The position numbers and the translations under genes were made by a program. Positions 1 to 8,168 of a stretch of DNA of 64,000 nt are shown piece by piece. The notes beneath the pieces are model-generated. The model saw only the letters and a program-made list of their open reading frames with translations, had not been told where the DNA came from and ran no database searches. Every line of letters starts with the position of its first letter. Position 1 is the first letter of the stretch. Source of the stretch: an uncultured Rubripirellula sp. (lineage in GTDB: Bacteria; Planctomycetota; Planctomycetia; Pirellulales; Pirellulaceae); the NCBI GenBank assembly GCA_938045805.1, contig CALIBL010000002.1:186001-250000 (forward strand), in the 5' to 3' direction.

Positions 1-2
1 TC

Positions 3-1220
3 GTCGATGACCGCTGCAAGATGTGGATCTTTGACGCGACGACTGGTGAACCGATTGTTGAACGCAAGGCTTTTGTTGGAAGTCGCCAACGTTCGGCACT
101 GCTGTACGCAGATGGCAAAATCTACGTCACAAGCGAGAATGGCCGATGGGCAGTTGTTGCTCCGACAGAAGACGGATTCGAAGTTCTCAGTAAAGGCCGT
201 ATTCGCGATGGAGACTTTGCTGGATCTCCAATCGTGGCAGACGGCAAACTCTACTTCCCAAGTACGACTGCTCTTTATTGTGTTGCGACTGAAAATTCGA
301 CGCAGACCCCACAAGTCCTTTCTGAACTGATGGGACAGGAGTCGCCCGTGGAAGGTAACCCTGAGATCGCACAGCTCCAAATATTCCCTGCCGAAGCAAT
401 TCTAAAGCCTGGCGAACAATTATCGTTGCAAGTGAACGCTTTCAACTCGCTAGGCCAAAAAGTAGCGATTAATGGAGAACTCAGTTTTGAAGTCACGGGA
501 GCGGGATCCGTTGAAGGCAATGTCTTCTCCGCCCCGAGTGATGCAGCACATACCGGTTCGACGATCACCGCAAAAATTGGCTCCATCACTGGATCAACTC
601 GCGTTCGAATCGTTCCGGAATTACCCTGGAAGTTCACATTTGATGAGCTCAAAGACCCACCTCTTTCTTGGGTAGGTGCTCGGTACCGACACGTCATTCG
701 GCAGATTGATGGCTCGCCTGCATTAGTCAAAGTGAATACGATTCCAAAAGGTGCGAGGAGTCGAGCATGGATGGGTCCGAGTGACCTCAAGAACTACACC
801 ATCAGCGCTGATGTACGAGGCTCTCGCATGAGTGAGCAGCTTCCTGACATTGGGCTTACCAACCACGGCTATGTGCTTGATCTGATGGGTGAAAGTCAGC
901 AAATACAAATGAGAACCTGGTCCGCACAGAACCGACTCTCTCTCGGCAACGAAGCTTCCACCGTCGATTTTGCGTGGAAAGAAGACACCTGGTACCGCAT
1001 GAAGTTTCGTGTCGATATTCAAAGTGAACCTCCCGCAGCGGTGGCAATCCTGCGTGGCAAAATCTGGCCTCGTGACGAAGCAGAACCAGACCAATGGACT
1101 ATTACCGCTACCGATGAATCCCCGAATCTTTCTGCAAGCCCCGGTTTGTATGGAAATGCTAAAGTCGCGGAACTCTACCTTGATAACATCGAAGTGACCG
1201 CCAACGGCGATGACCTCTAA
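3..1220 (+). CDS. PQQ-type beta-propeller protein with C-terminal jelly-roll-like region, 5' partial
   Basis: The reading frame is open from the left edge of the window, so the true start lies outside it. The visible N-terminal part has outer-membrane-assembly/PQQ-like blade motifs (the phrase WIFDATTGEP, then GKIYVTSENGRW and GKLYFPSTTALYCV), which in this family form repeated propeller blades. From about residue 115 an Ig-like stretch follows (LQIFPAEAILKPGEQLSLQVNAF). From about residue 205 comes a region resembling the beta-sandwich modules of exported planctomycete proteins. No catalytic motif is visible. It lies 101 bases upstream of another PQQ-propeller lipoprotein and probably forms a unit with it. 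An extracytoplasmic binding or scaffold role is inference. Confidence 0.75.
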   Translation, partial: VDDRCKMWIFDATTGEPIVERKAFVGSRQRSALLYADGKIYVTSENGRWAVVAPTEDGFEVLSKGRIRDGDFAGSPIVADGKLYFPSTTALYCVATENSTQTPQVLSELMGQESPVEGNPEIAQLQIFPAEAILKPGEQLSLQVNAFNSLGQKVAINGELSFEVTGAGSVEGNVFSAPSDAAHTGSTITAKIGSITGSTRVRIVPELPWKFTFDELKDPPLSWVGARYRHVIRQIDGSPALVKVNTIPKGARSRAWMGPSDLKNYTISADVRGSRMSEQLPDIGLTNHGYVLDLMGESQQIQMRTWSAQNRLSLGNEASTVDFAWKEDTWYRMKFRVDIQSEPPAAVAILRGKIWPRDEAEPDQWTITATDESPNLSASPGLYGNAKVAELYLDNIEVTANGDDL

Positions 1221-1321
1221 TCGCATGGTGCGTATTCGCTTTACCCCTTTCGCAGCTTTACCTCATGGGAAAGCTCACAAAAACTAACCAAAATCACCTC
1301 TCGTTCACCTACACCCGAAAC

Positions 1322-3481
1322 ATGTTGAAAAAAGAACTCTCTGCTTGGTCGCTACTCTTCGGCGCAACACTTGCTGGTTGCTTGGCTGTGGTCGCCGCGA
1401 GTGGTTGTAAACCACCAACACCAGAAAATGTCGATCTCTCAACGGGCGAGTACAAACCCGAAGTTTCAGAATCAAGCAATGTGACTGAGGCAGCCGAGAC
1501 CGTTAGTGGCAACGTCACCGCGGAACCAAGTGATTCCGTCGAGACGCCTGTCGAGGATGGTCAGGTCGGTGAACAGTCCGAAGTAGCAAAAGAGTTCGCT
1601 GCCCCAGAGGATGTGCTTGCAGCCGGAGGAGATTGGCCACAGTGGGGCGGCACACGCGAGAAAAACAACGTCCCAGGCGTCAAGAATGCCCCCACCGAGT
1701 GGAATATTGGGAAATTTGACCGTCGAACAGGAGAGTGGGACAAATCGAAAGCCGTCAACATCAACTGGTTTGGAAACCTCGGTAGTCAAACGTACGGAAA
1801 CCCAGTGGTCGCTGGTGGAACCGTCTATGTCGGCACCAATAATGGCGCGGGACATCTACAACGATATCCGTCAGAAGTTGATCTGGGATGCCTGCTAGCA
1901 TTCGATGAGAAAACGGGCGAGTTCCTTTGGCAACATAGTAGTGAAAAACTGATCACCGGTCGTGTCCATGACTGGCCACTCCAAGGCGTTTGCTGCGCAC
2001 CGTTGGTGGAAGGTGATCGGCTTTGGTTCGTTACCAATCGAGGAGAAGTCCGTTGCGTAGACACGGCAGGCTTTTATGACGGTGAAGATGATGGCCCAGT
2101 CACCGATGAGGTTGCTTTTGTTGCGGCTTTCATGAATGCGGGTCCAACCGCAGCAGCCCATGCTGCAACGCTCAGCGGTCTCTCCGAAGGCAAACTATCA
2201 GATGAAGCAAAGAGTCTTTTAGAATCCGCCGGGGAAGCCGTCGATGGCGATGTGACGGTCGAGACAATCACTGAGGGAAAGGCCTGGAAAGTCAGTGGTA
2301 CCTTCAATGGGATTGAGAGAACCCTGACAGCACGGCAACTAGGTCCCAGAATTTCATTTTTCAAGAACCTAGGTGTTAATGACAAGAAAGATGCTGATGT
2401 CATTTGGGTCTATGACATGATGGGTCCACAAATGGGTATTAGCCAGCACAACATGTGCTCCTGCAGTGTCACAAGCTATGGTGATTTACTTTTTGTTAAT
2501 ACAAGCAATGGTCTAGACGAATCGCATTTAAACCTACCTGCTCCGACGGCACCGAGCTTCATCTGCATGAACAAAAACACTGGCGAGGTTCTTTGGACCG
2601 ATAGCTCACCGGGTAAGAATATTCTGCATGGGCAATGGTCTAGTCCGTCTATCGGTGTTTTTGACGGCATTCCTCAGGCTCTGTTTGCCGGCGGAGATGG
2701 AATCCTTTACAGCTTTAGAGCGGACTCGGGTAAAGACGGAAAACCGGAATTACTTTGGCAGTTCGACTGTAATCCCAAAACCAGCAAATGGATTTTGGGA
2801 GGTGAAGGAACACGCAATAACTTGATCGCTACTCCAGTGGCCTACAACGGATTAGTTTATATCGCGGTGGGACAAGATCCGGAACATGGTGAGGGCGAGG
2901 GCCACCTGTGGTGTATTGACCCCAACAAACGCGGCGACATATCACCTACGCTTGCAATGAAAATTGACGAGAACGGGGAGCGAGTGGCCATCCCCCATCG
3001 ACGCATTCAGGCGGTGGAACCCGAAAAAGGTGAAGTGGAAGTTGACAATCCAAATTCAGGAGTTGTTTGGCACTACAGCATGAATGATGGAAACGGCGAT
3101 GGTGAAATTGACTTTGAAGAAGAAATGCACCGATCGATCGGAACTTGTGCCATCAAAGACGACGTGCTGTATGTCGCTGACTTCTCAGGCTTGGTTCACT
3201 GCCTAGATGCTCGTGGCTCCGACGACGGTAAAGCGATTGTCCATTTCACCTATGACATGCTTGCTCAAAGCTGGGGTAGTCCATTGATCGCGAATGGGCA
3301 CGTCTACATCGGTGATGAAGATGGTGACGTCGCCATCTTCGAATTCGGCATTGAAAACAATGAGCCCATCGATGAAATCAACATGGGCAGCAGTGTTTAC
3401 AGCACGCCGGTGGCTGCAAACGACACTCTTTATATCAGCACCAAGGATAAGTTGTTCTCTATCAGTGAGAAGAAAGAGTAA
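1322..3481 (+). CDS. PQQ-type beta-propeller lipoprotein
   Basis: This is a 719-residue exported protein. I chose the ATG at 1322 rather than the one at 1265, because it is directly followed by a classic signal sequence (MLKKELSAW...) with a hydrophobic core and two possible lipobox cysteines, LAGC at residues 17-20 and ASGC at 26-29. An acidic Ser/Thr/Glu-rich linker follows (about 30-100). Propeller blades then begin at GGDWPQWGGTREKN, a hallmark opening of planctomycete PQQ-binding-like proteins. Repeated blade phrases such as GNPVVAGGTVYVGTNNG, LLAFDEKTGEFLWQ and GSPLIANGHVYIGDEDG run to the C-terminus. An EF-hand-like acidic stretch (DGNGDGEID) occurs near residue 600. No dehydrogenase residues can be assigned, so a structural or binding role at the envelope is as likely as quinoprotein activity. 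Confidence 0.85.
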   Translation: MLKKELSAWSLLFGATLAGCLAVVAASGCKPPTPENVDLSTGEYKPEVSESSNVTEAAETVSGNVTAEPSDSVETPVEDGQVGEQSEVAKEFAAPEDVLAAGGDWPQWGGTREKNNVPGVKNAPTEWNIGKFDRRTGEWDKSKAVNINWFGNLGSQTYGNPVVAGGTVYVGTNNGAGHLQRYPSEVDLGCLLAFDEKTGEFLWQHSSEKLITGRVHDWPLQGVCCAPLVEGDRLWFVTNRGEVRCVDTAGFYDGEDDGPVTDEVAFVAAFMNAGPTAAAHAATLSGLSEGKLSDEAKSLLESAGEAVDGDVTVETITEGKAWKVSGTFNGIERTLTARQLGPRISFFKNLGVNDKKDADVIWVYDMMGPQMGISQHNMCSCSVTSYGDLLFVNTSNGLDESHLNLPAPTAPSFICMNKNTGEVLWTDSSPGKNILHGQWSSPSIGVFDGIPQALFAGGDGILYSFRADSGKDGKPELLWQFDCNPKTSKWILGGEGTRNNLIATPVAYNGLVYIAVGQDPEHGEGEGHLWCIDPNKRGDISPTLAMKIDENGERVAIPHRRIQAVEPEKGEVEVDNPNSGVVWHYSMNDGNGDGEIDFEEEMHRSIGTCAIKDDVLYVADFSGLVHCLDARGSDDGKAIVHFTYDMLAQSWGSPLIANGHVYIGDEDGDVAIFEFGIENNEPIDEINMGSSVYSTPVAANDTLYISTKDKLFSISEKKE

Positions 3482-3547
3482 GCTTGAGCCATGAGTGGCT
3501 AAACACCACTCTCCTACCCACATGGGAAAAGAAAGCAATAAATAGAG

Positions 3548-3925
3548 ATGTCGAAGATATTACTCGACTGCGGCAATTGCCAGCCCGACTTTCAAAGCAT
3601 GAAACGTTTAGTGCAACAAGCGTTTCATGCTGAAGCCATTCAAACAAATGCACTTGATGACACCTTATCCGTTCTTCGTGAAAGACATGTCGATCTTGTA
3701 ACGATTAATCGGAAGCTTGATTGCGATTACAGTGACGGAATCAAAGTAGCAGAAGCCATCAAGGCAGACCCAGACTTATGCCATATACCGGTGATGCTAA
3801 TCACCAATTTTGAAGATCACCAAGACGCGGCGGTAAAAGCCGGTTGTGAGCGTGGCTTCGGGAAACTTGCCATGGCAGCGCCCTCCACCAGAGATTTACT
3901 GCGCCCTTTTTTAAGTGATCAGTGA
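3548..3925 (+). CDS. Degenerate response-regulator receiver-like protein
   Basis: This 125-residue protein has the length and pattern of a lone CheY-type receiver: a beta1 strand (KILLDC), a central DLVTINRKLD strand, a PVMLITN strand with the conserved Thr, and a GFGKL strand with the conserved Lys near residue 105. The position normally holding the phospho-accepting Asp after the third strand appears to be Asn54 (TIN), and the usual acidic pair after strand 1 is reduced to Asp7/Cys8. It is therefore probably not phosphorylated in the normal way. No output domain is attached. It stands alone between the propeller lipoprotein and panD. A regulatory or adaptor role by protein contact is inference. 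Confidence 0.75.
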   Translation: MSKILLDCGNCQPDFQSMKRLVQQAFHAEAIQTNALDDTLSVLRERHVDLVTINRKLDCDYSDGIKVAEAIKADPDLCHIPVMLITNFEDHQDAAVKAGCERGFGKLAMAAPSTRDLLRPFLSDQ

Positions 3926-4045
3926 ACGAGCTCATGTAAGAGGATGTCGGTGCCCTTGTAACCGACTTATTGAATTGTCCATCTAACAAGACTTATTCTA
4001 AAGAAGTCAAAATCTTTGGCTTCTTTGCACTGGCTTAGCCAACTG

Positions 4046-4474
4046 ATGAATACACCGCTTCGAAAAATGCTCGCCGCAAAAATACATCGGGCCACGGTTA
4101 CCGCGGCAGATGTTGACTATGAAGGGAGTGTTACCATTCCACCTTATCTTCTTGAAGCATCGGGTATCTTTCCTTATGAGTCGGTCCACATTTGGAACAC
4201 AACTCGTGGGACGCGATTGGAGACCTACGCGATAGCTGGACTGCCTGGTTCAAGCGACATTTGTGCAAATGGTGCTGCGGCACACCTCGTCCGCCCAGGT
4301 GACAAAGTGATCCTAGCTTCCTTTACGATGGTGCCCCAAGAATGTGCAGCCGATCATCAACCAAAACTGATCTTTGTTGATGATGAAAATCGAATTAAGT
4401 ATCAAGGTCCAGAGGTCGCTGGCCCCTCTCGACGCCCCGCTTTAATGGATCATCATCCTCGTGCAGAACGCTAG
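4046..4474 (+). CDS. panD: Aspartate 1-decarboxylase
   Basis: This enzyme makes beta-alanine from L-aspartate for pantothenate and coenzyme A. I chose the ATG at 4046 because it puts the conserved [11 protein letters not shown] segment at its normal N-terminal place; the frame is also open from 4016. The self-cleavage site is visible as YEGS (Gly27-Ser28), where Ser28 becomes the pyruvoyl group. Other family motifs are IWN-TRGTR-ETYAIAG and the NGAAAH loop at about residue 80, followed by GDKVILASF. The C-terminus is slightly longer than the roughly 126-residue E. coli protein. Its last 14 bases overlap the next membrane-protein gene, suggesting translational coupling. Confidence 0.95.
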   Translation: MNTPLRKMLAAKIHRATVTAADVDYEGSVTIPPYLLEASGIFPYESVHIWNTTRGTRLETYAIAGLPGSSDICANGAAAHLVRPGDKVILASFTMVPQECAADHQPKLIFVDDENRIKYQGPEVAGPSRRPALMDHHPRAER

Positions 4475-5006
4475 CTTGTTGATCCTTGCTGTCTTGCTCG
4501 GCCTGCTGGCTGGTGGCCTTCTTGGTACACAACCAAGCGTCAACGGGTATTTGGGACGTCATGTTGCTCATCCGCTCCAAGCTGCCTTGATTTCCTTTGC
4601 CAGCGGCACCGCAGCGCTCCTGATTCTTTGCCTGACAACGAAAAATTTCCCCGTGGTATTCAATACTACCCCATCTTCCTTACCGTGGTGGAGTTGGACT
4701 GGAGGAATGATCGGGGTCATTCTCGTCACCACTTCGTTGATTCTGGTGCCCAAAATCGGCTCGCTACCTTGGTTTGCAGCAATCATGACTGGGCAAACCA
4801 TAGCCGCCCTTGTATTGGACCATTTTGGACTACTTGGCAATCCTCGCTCGGAAACCTCACCCCTGCGTCTCTTGGGGACCTTTCTTTTAATCTTGGGGGT
4901 TCTGGCGATTGTTTACGCAAAAAAGCTGGAACGAACGGATCATCTACAGCCGTCTGCATCGCTCCCCTTGGCGGAACCAAGCGGCGTCACAGAGGATGGG
5001 AAATAG
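4461..5006 (+). CDS. Small DMT/YdcZ-type (DUF606) integral membrane protein
   Basis: This 181-residue protein consists almost wholly of hydrophobic spans: about five transmembrane helices (residues 5-25, 40-58, 76-97, 103-123 and 137-157) followed by a short polar tail. The N-terminal phrase [32 protein letters not shown] matches the YdcZ/DUF606 half-size members of the drug/metabolite transporter superfamily, which act as paired or dimeric carriers of unknown substrate. The start is taken as GTG at 4461, overlapping panD by 14 bases; no clear ribosome site is present. The overlap with panD makes export or uptake of a pantothenate-pathway compound conceivable, but that is only inference. Confidence 0.75.
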   Translation: MQNASLLILAVLLGLLAGGLLGTQPSVNGYLGRHVAHPLQAALISFASGTAALLILCLTTKNFPVVFNTTPSSLPWWSWTGGMIGVILVTTSLILVPKIGSLPWFAAIMTGQTIAALVLDHFGLLGNPRSETSPLRLLGTFLLILGVLAIVYAKKLERTDHLQPSASLPLAEPSGVTEDGK

Positions 5007-5143
5007 GTAGAGCTTACCGATTTTCACCATTTTCAGGGGTCTAGAAGTCGTCCTGTACGGGTTGTTCGCTCCCCAGATCAGAACCGGAGCCTAAAAAATA
5101 TAGGGAAACTGGCGAAACCACAGGGAACACCCGAATACCCAAC

Positions 5144-5172
5144 TTGAGACAAATATTCCCGAGCTCTATTGT
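5144..5172 (+). promoter_or_regulatory. Possible sigma70-like promoter upstream of the fatty-acid-like cluster
   Basis: TTGAGA at 5144-5149 (5/6 to the -35 consensus) is separated by exactly 17 bases from TATTGT at 5167-5172 (4/6 to the -10 consensus). It lies 60 bases before the ATG at 5232, in the only sizeable gap before the FabZ-ACP-FabZ-FabF genes. This is a match by eye with no experimental support. Confidence 0.3.
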
Positions 5173-5231
5173 ATTGGGTCTTAATTAGGCTCGGTGACGG
5201 GCACATTTGGCTATCCGAACAACACCGACTC

Positions 5232-5723
5232 ATGAAATACAGTCAACTCGATCGCATCACCTCCTTGGAGCCGGGAAAGCAGATCACTGCCGAACGGACC
5301 TTGCGAGCCGAGGAAGAATACCTAAAAGATCACTTTCCCCTGTTCCCTGTAATGCCGGGGGTCATGATGTTGGAGGCGTTACAGCAGGCTGCGGCTTGGC
5401 TTTTGCACGTCAGCGATGACTTTGAGTATCCGATCGTTCTTTTGCGTGAAGCTAAGGGAGTGAAGTTCGGCGACTTCCTCGCTCCAGGAGAAACACTCGA
5501 GATCTCCGCGAATATTGTGAAAGATGATGGCCGTCAGGCAACTGTTAAAGCCACTGCTTCGAAAATGGGGCGAGTCACTGTGAACGCTCGGATAATCATG
5601 GAGCGGCACCGCAGTAATGACCCAGAATGGCTTGGAACAGATGAAAGAGTAACCTCGCTCACCAAACAGCTGTTTTTCGATCGATTTGGGGAAATTGAAA
5701 AGATTCCTGCGACTTTGCCCTGA
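5232..5723 (+). CDS. FabZ-like 3-hydroxyacyl-ACP dehydratase (hotdog fold), catalytic residues intact
   Basis: This 163-residue hotdog-fold protein probably removes water from a 3-hydroxyacyl chain carried on the neighbouring acyl carrier protein. The FabZ signature is complete: DHFPLFPVMPGVMMLEALQQ at residues 33-52, with the catalytic His34 and Glu48. I preferred the ATG at 5232 over a TTG at 5169, since it places the conserved core at the usual distance from the N-terminus. It is the first gene of a same-strand cluster with a long ACP, a second FabZ-like protein and FabF. FabG, FabD, FabH and an enoyl reductase are not in the cluster, so it probably borrows the housekeeping enzymes or makes a special acyl group. 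Confidence 0.85.
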   Translation: MKYSQLDRITSLEPGKQITAERTLRAEEEYLKDHFPLFPVMPGVMMLEALQQAAAWLLHVSDDFEYPIVLLREAKGVKFGDFLAPGETLEISANIVKDDGRQATVKATASKMGRVTVNARIIMERHRSNDPEWLGTDERVTSLTKQLFFDRFGEIEKIPATLP

Positions 5724-5789
5724 AAGACGCTACCGCTACCGTACACATTTTAAATCCGTCCACTCCGAGACAACTCAATTTAAGGACAC

Positions 5790-6182
5790 ATGACTATGTC
5801 GCTCTCACAAGATGAGATTTTTGAAAAGGTACAAGAAGCACTCGTTGACGCTCTCGGCGTTGATGATGATGAAGTCACCGAGGAGGCAACCTTGGTAGGT
5901 GATCTTGGCGCTGAATCGATTGACTTTCTTGACATTGTGTTCAAGCTCGAAAAGGCGTTCAGCATTCAGATTCCTCGAGATGAGCTTTCACCGGAAGATA
6001 TCCTTACCGACAGCAATTTTGTTCAGGACGGCACGGTCACCACCGAAGGTGTCGCTGAACTTAAAGCACGCATGCCATGGGCAAACCTAGATGCGTTTGC
6101 TGAAAACCCACGTGTGCAAGATTTCGGTAACTTGCTCACCGTTGGTGATCTCGTGCGTTACGTCATGAGCAAAACTGAATAG
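5790..6182 (+). CDS. Extended acyl carrier protein
   Basis: This carrier protein holds growing acyl chains on a phosphopantetheine arm. The attachment motif is GAESIDFLDIVFKLEKAF, with Ser43 in the place of the usual DSL serine, preceded by a standard helix I (EIFEKVQEALVDALG). At 130 residues it is much longer than the usual 75-85. Roughly 45 extra residues (about 70-115, including KARMPWANLDAF) lie between the FGVEIP-like segment and the last helix (TVGDLVRYVM). An AAGGA-type ribosome site at 5782-5786 sits only 3 bases from the ATG at 5790 but 9 bases from a second ATG at 5796, so translation may begin at 5796. Its position between two FabZ-like genes suggests it is dedicated to them. Confidence 0.9.
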   Translation: MTMSLSQDEIFEKVQEALVDALGVDDDEVTEEATLVGDLGAESIDFLDIVFKLEKAFSIQIPRDELSPEDILTDSNFVQDGTVTTEGVAELKARMPWANLDAFAENPRVQDFGNLLTVGDLVRYVMSKTE

Positions 6183-6257
6183 GTCTTTCGATCTGATTGC
6201 GGAGGACCGCTAAGCAACCCTTCCCTCGTTTCTGTCCGTTGTAAAAGCTCAAATTTC

Positions 6258-6776
6258 ATGCGTTGGTTTTGGATCGATCGGTTCACTGAGTTTGTCAGTG
6301 GTCAATGCGCGAAAGGCATCAAAAATGTCACCATGGACGAGGAGGTTGTTAACGGATATTTGCCCGACTATCCAATCTTACCGTCGACACTGATTATCGA
6401 GGGCATGGCTCAATTGGGCGGAATTCTAGTTGCGGAACACCATCAATTCAACAAGCAAGTTGTCCTTGCGAAGGTGGCGAAAGCTAGTTTTTTGAGACCA
6501 GCTCGGAATGGTGATCAATTACGGTACACCGTAATGCTCGACAGTATCCAAGATCTCGGCGCGACCGTGAATGCGGTTAGCTACTGCGATGGCGAACTTC
6601 AAGCTGAAGTAGACCTGATGTTTGCGTTTTTGGAAGAAGGCCGGTTCACGGATGGCCCGCTCTTCGGCCCTGGTGATCTAAGGACGATGCTTCGCATGAT
6701 GAACTTTTTCTCAGTCGCTGTAGACTCCGACGGCAACGCCGTGGGAGACTATCCTGCACTGCGCGACGAAACTTAA
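6258..6776 (+). CDS. FabZ-like hotdog protein with Tyr in place of the catalytic His
   Basis: This 172-residue protein aligns with FabZ through GYLPDYPILPSTLIIEGMAQ at residues 33-52. The general FabZ motif is GHFPxxPxxPGVLxxEAxxQ. Here the catalytic His is Tyr34 while Glu48 is kept at the same distance. The following strands (VVLAKVAKASFLRPARNGDQL) are typical of the hotdog dehydratase core, so the fold is secure. Loss of His argues against ordinary dehydration. Possible roles are a non-catalytic partner of the intact FabZ-like protein at 5232, an acyl-binding or isomerising enzyme, or a chain-length gate. A C-terminal extension (about 125-172) goes beyond typical FabZ. It sits between ACP and FabF in the cluster. 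Confidence 0.8.
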   Translation: MRWFWIDRFTEFVSGQCAKGIKNVTMDEEVVNGYLPDYPILPSTLIIEGMAQLGGILVAEHHQFNKQVVLAKVAKASFLRPARNGDQLRYTVMLDSIQDLGATVNAVSYCDGELQAEVDLMFAFLEEGRFTDGPLFGPGDLRTMLRMMNFFSVAVDSDGNAVGDYPALRDET

Positions 6777-6846
6777 TGACTCCGACTCATCTCTCGGACG
6801 CAGAGAGATGTAAACATCACTTCCATCTACTTTCAAGAGAATCCCA

Positions 6847-8130
6847 ATGCGCCGCCGTGTTGTTGTCACTGGTATTGGCATGGTCAATCCGATGGGTCAC
6901 GACCCTGAAACGGTTTGGTCTGGACTCAAAGAAAGCAAAAGCGGAGTTGGCAGGACCACACTCTTTGATGCAACTGGATTTCCCACGCAGATCAGTGCTG
7001 AAGTCAAAGATTGGGATATTTCACTCTGTGGTGAAGCGTCAGAAGATTGGGAAAACCGCGGTCGCCACACAAGATTTGCTGCGGGCGCAGCAAAACAGGC
7101 GATGGCCGACAGCAACATCTCCGAGAGCATCTTAGATCCCACTAGATTCGGAGTTTATCTTGGTAGCGGAGAAGGCAATCAAGACTTCACCACCTTCAGC
7201 AAGATGATGGCCGCGGCGGTTGCCAACGGGGAATATGACGGGTCCAAGTTCATTCAAGCTGGCCTTGAACTACTCAACCCAGCCGCCGAGTTGGAACAAG
7301 AACCGAATATGCCAGCTGCCCACATTGCCACCTTGCTCAATGCGCAGGGTCCTAATTTCAACTGCCTAACCGCCTGTGCAGCAAGCAGCCAAGCAGTAGG
7401 TGAAGCGACAGAATTAATCCGTCGAGGTGACGCTGATGTGATGCTCGCGGGCGGCGCTCACAGCATGATCCACCCCTTCGGCGTAACAGGATTCAACCTG
7501 CTTACAGCCTTAAGCGAGAGTAATGACGAACCAACTAAAGCAAGTCGACCATTCGATCGGCTTCGCAATGGCTTCGTCCTCGGCGAAGGGTCAGCAATGG
7601 TGATTCTTGAAGAACTCGAATCAGCCAAAGCGAGAGGTGCCAAGATTTATGGCGAAGTAGCCGGCTACGGAACTACTGCAGATGCCTATCGCATCACAGA
7701 CATTCCACCCGATGGGCATGGTGGCATTGCAGCAATGAGAATGGCTATCGCAGATGCGAGTCTGACCCCCGACGATATCGACTACGTAAACGCACACGGT
7801 ACAAGCACGACCGTTAACGATAAAGTAGAGTCAAAAGCTTGTCGAGAAGTCTTCGGTGCTCGTGCCGATGACGTGCCCGTTAGCAGCACCAAAAGTATGA
7901 TGGGCCATCTCATCGCGGCCGCTGGTGTAACGGAAATGATCGTTTGTTTGATGGCAATGCGAGATTCAGTCATCCCTCCTACGATTAACTACGAAAACCC
8001 CGACCCCGCATGCGACCTTGACTATGTCCCGAATCATGCTCGAGATGCTGAAGTCCGATATGCTCTCAATAATAGCTTCGGGTTCGGGGGACAGAATATC
8101 AGCCTTTGCTTAAAACGATTCGAAGACTGA
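6847..8130 (+). CDS. fabF: Beta-ketoacyl-ACP synthase II-type condensing enzyme
   Basis: This 427-residue enzyme joins malonyl-ACP to an acyl chain, elongating it by two carbons. The full Cys-His-His triad is visible: Cys177 in LTACAASSQ, a His in NAHGTSTTVND near residue 317, and a His in KSMMGHLIAAAGV near residue 355. The N-terminus RRRVVVTGIGMVNPMG and the C-terminal NNSFGFGGQN motif are typical of FabF. It starts at the ATG at 6847. It is the only condensing enzyme in the cluster, so it may be a second copy adapted to the long ACP rather than the housekeeping FabF; the window cannot decide this. Confidence 0.93.
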   Translation: MRRRVVVTGIGMVNPMGHDPETVWSGLKESKSGVGRTTLFDATGFPTQISAEVKDWDISLCGEASEDWENRGRHTRFAAGAAKQAMADSNISESILDPTRFGVYLGSGEGNQDFTTFSKMMAAAVANGEYDGSKFIQAGLELLNPAAELEQEPNMPAAHIATLLNAQGPNFNCLTACAASSQAVGEATELIRRGDADVMLAGGAHSMIHPFGVTGFNLLTALSESNDEPTKASRPFDRLRNGFVLGEGSAMVILEELESAKARGAKIYGEVAGYGTTADAYRITDIPPDGHGGIAAMRMAIADASLTPDDIDYVNAHGTSTTVNDKVESKACREVFGARADDVPVSSTKSMMGHLIAAAGVTEMIVCLMAMRDSVIPPTINYENPDPACDLDYVPNHARDAEVRYALNNSFGFGGQNISLCLKRFED

Positions 8131-8168
8131 AATCGTTTGTCATTGAACCTCCACTAAACACCGAAGCG

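Noticed and set aside
3493-3511. Hairpin GAGTGG/CCACTC after the PQQ lipoprotein
   Set aside because: The stem is only six bases and no T-run follows, so a terminator call is not justified.
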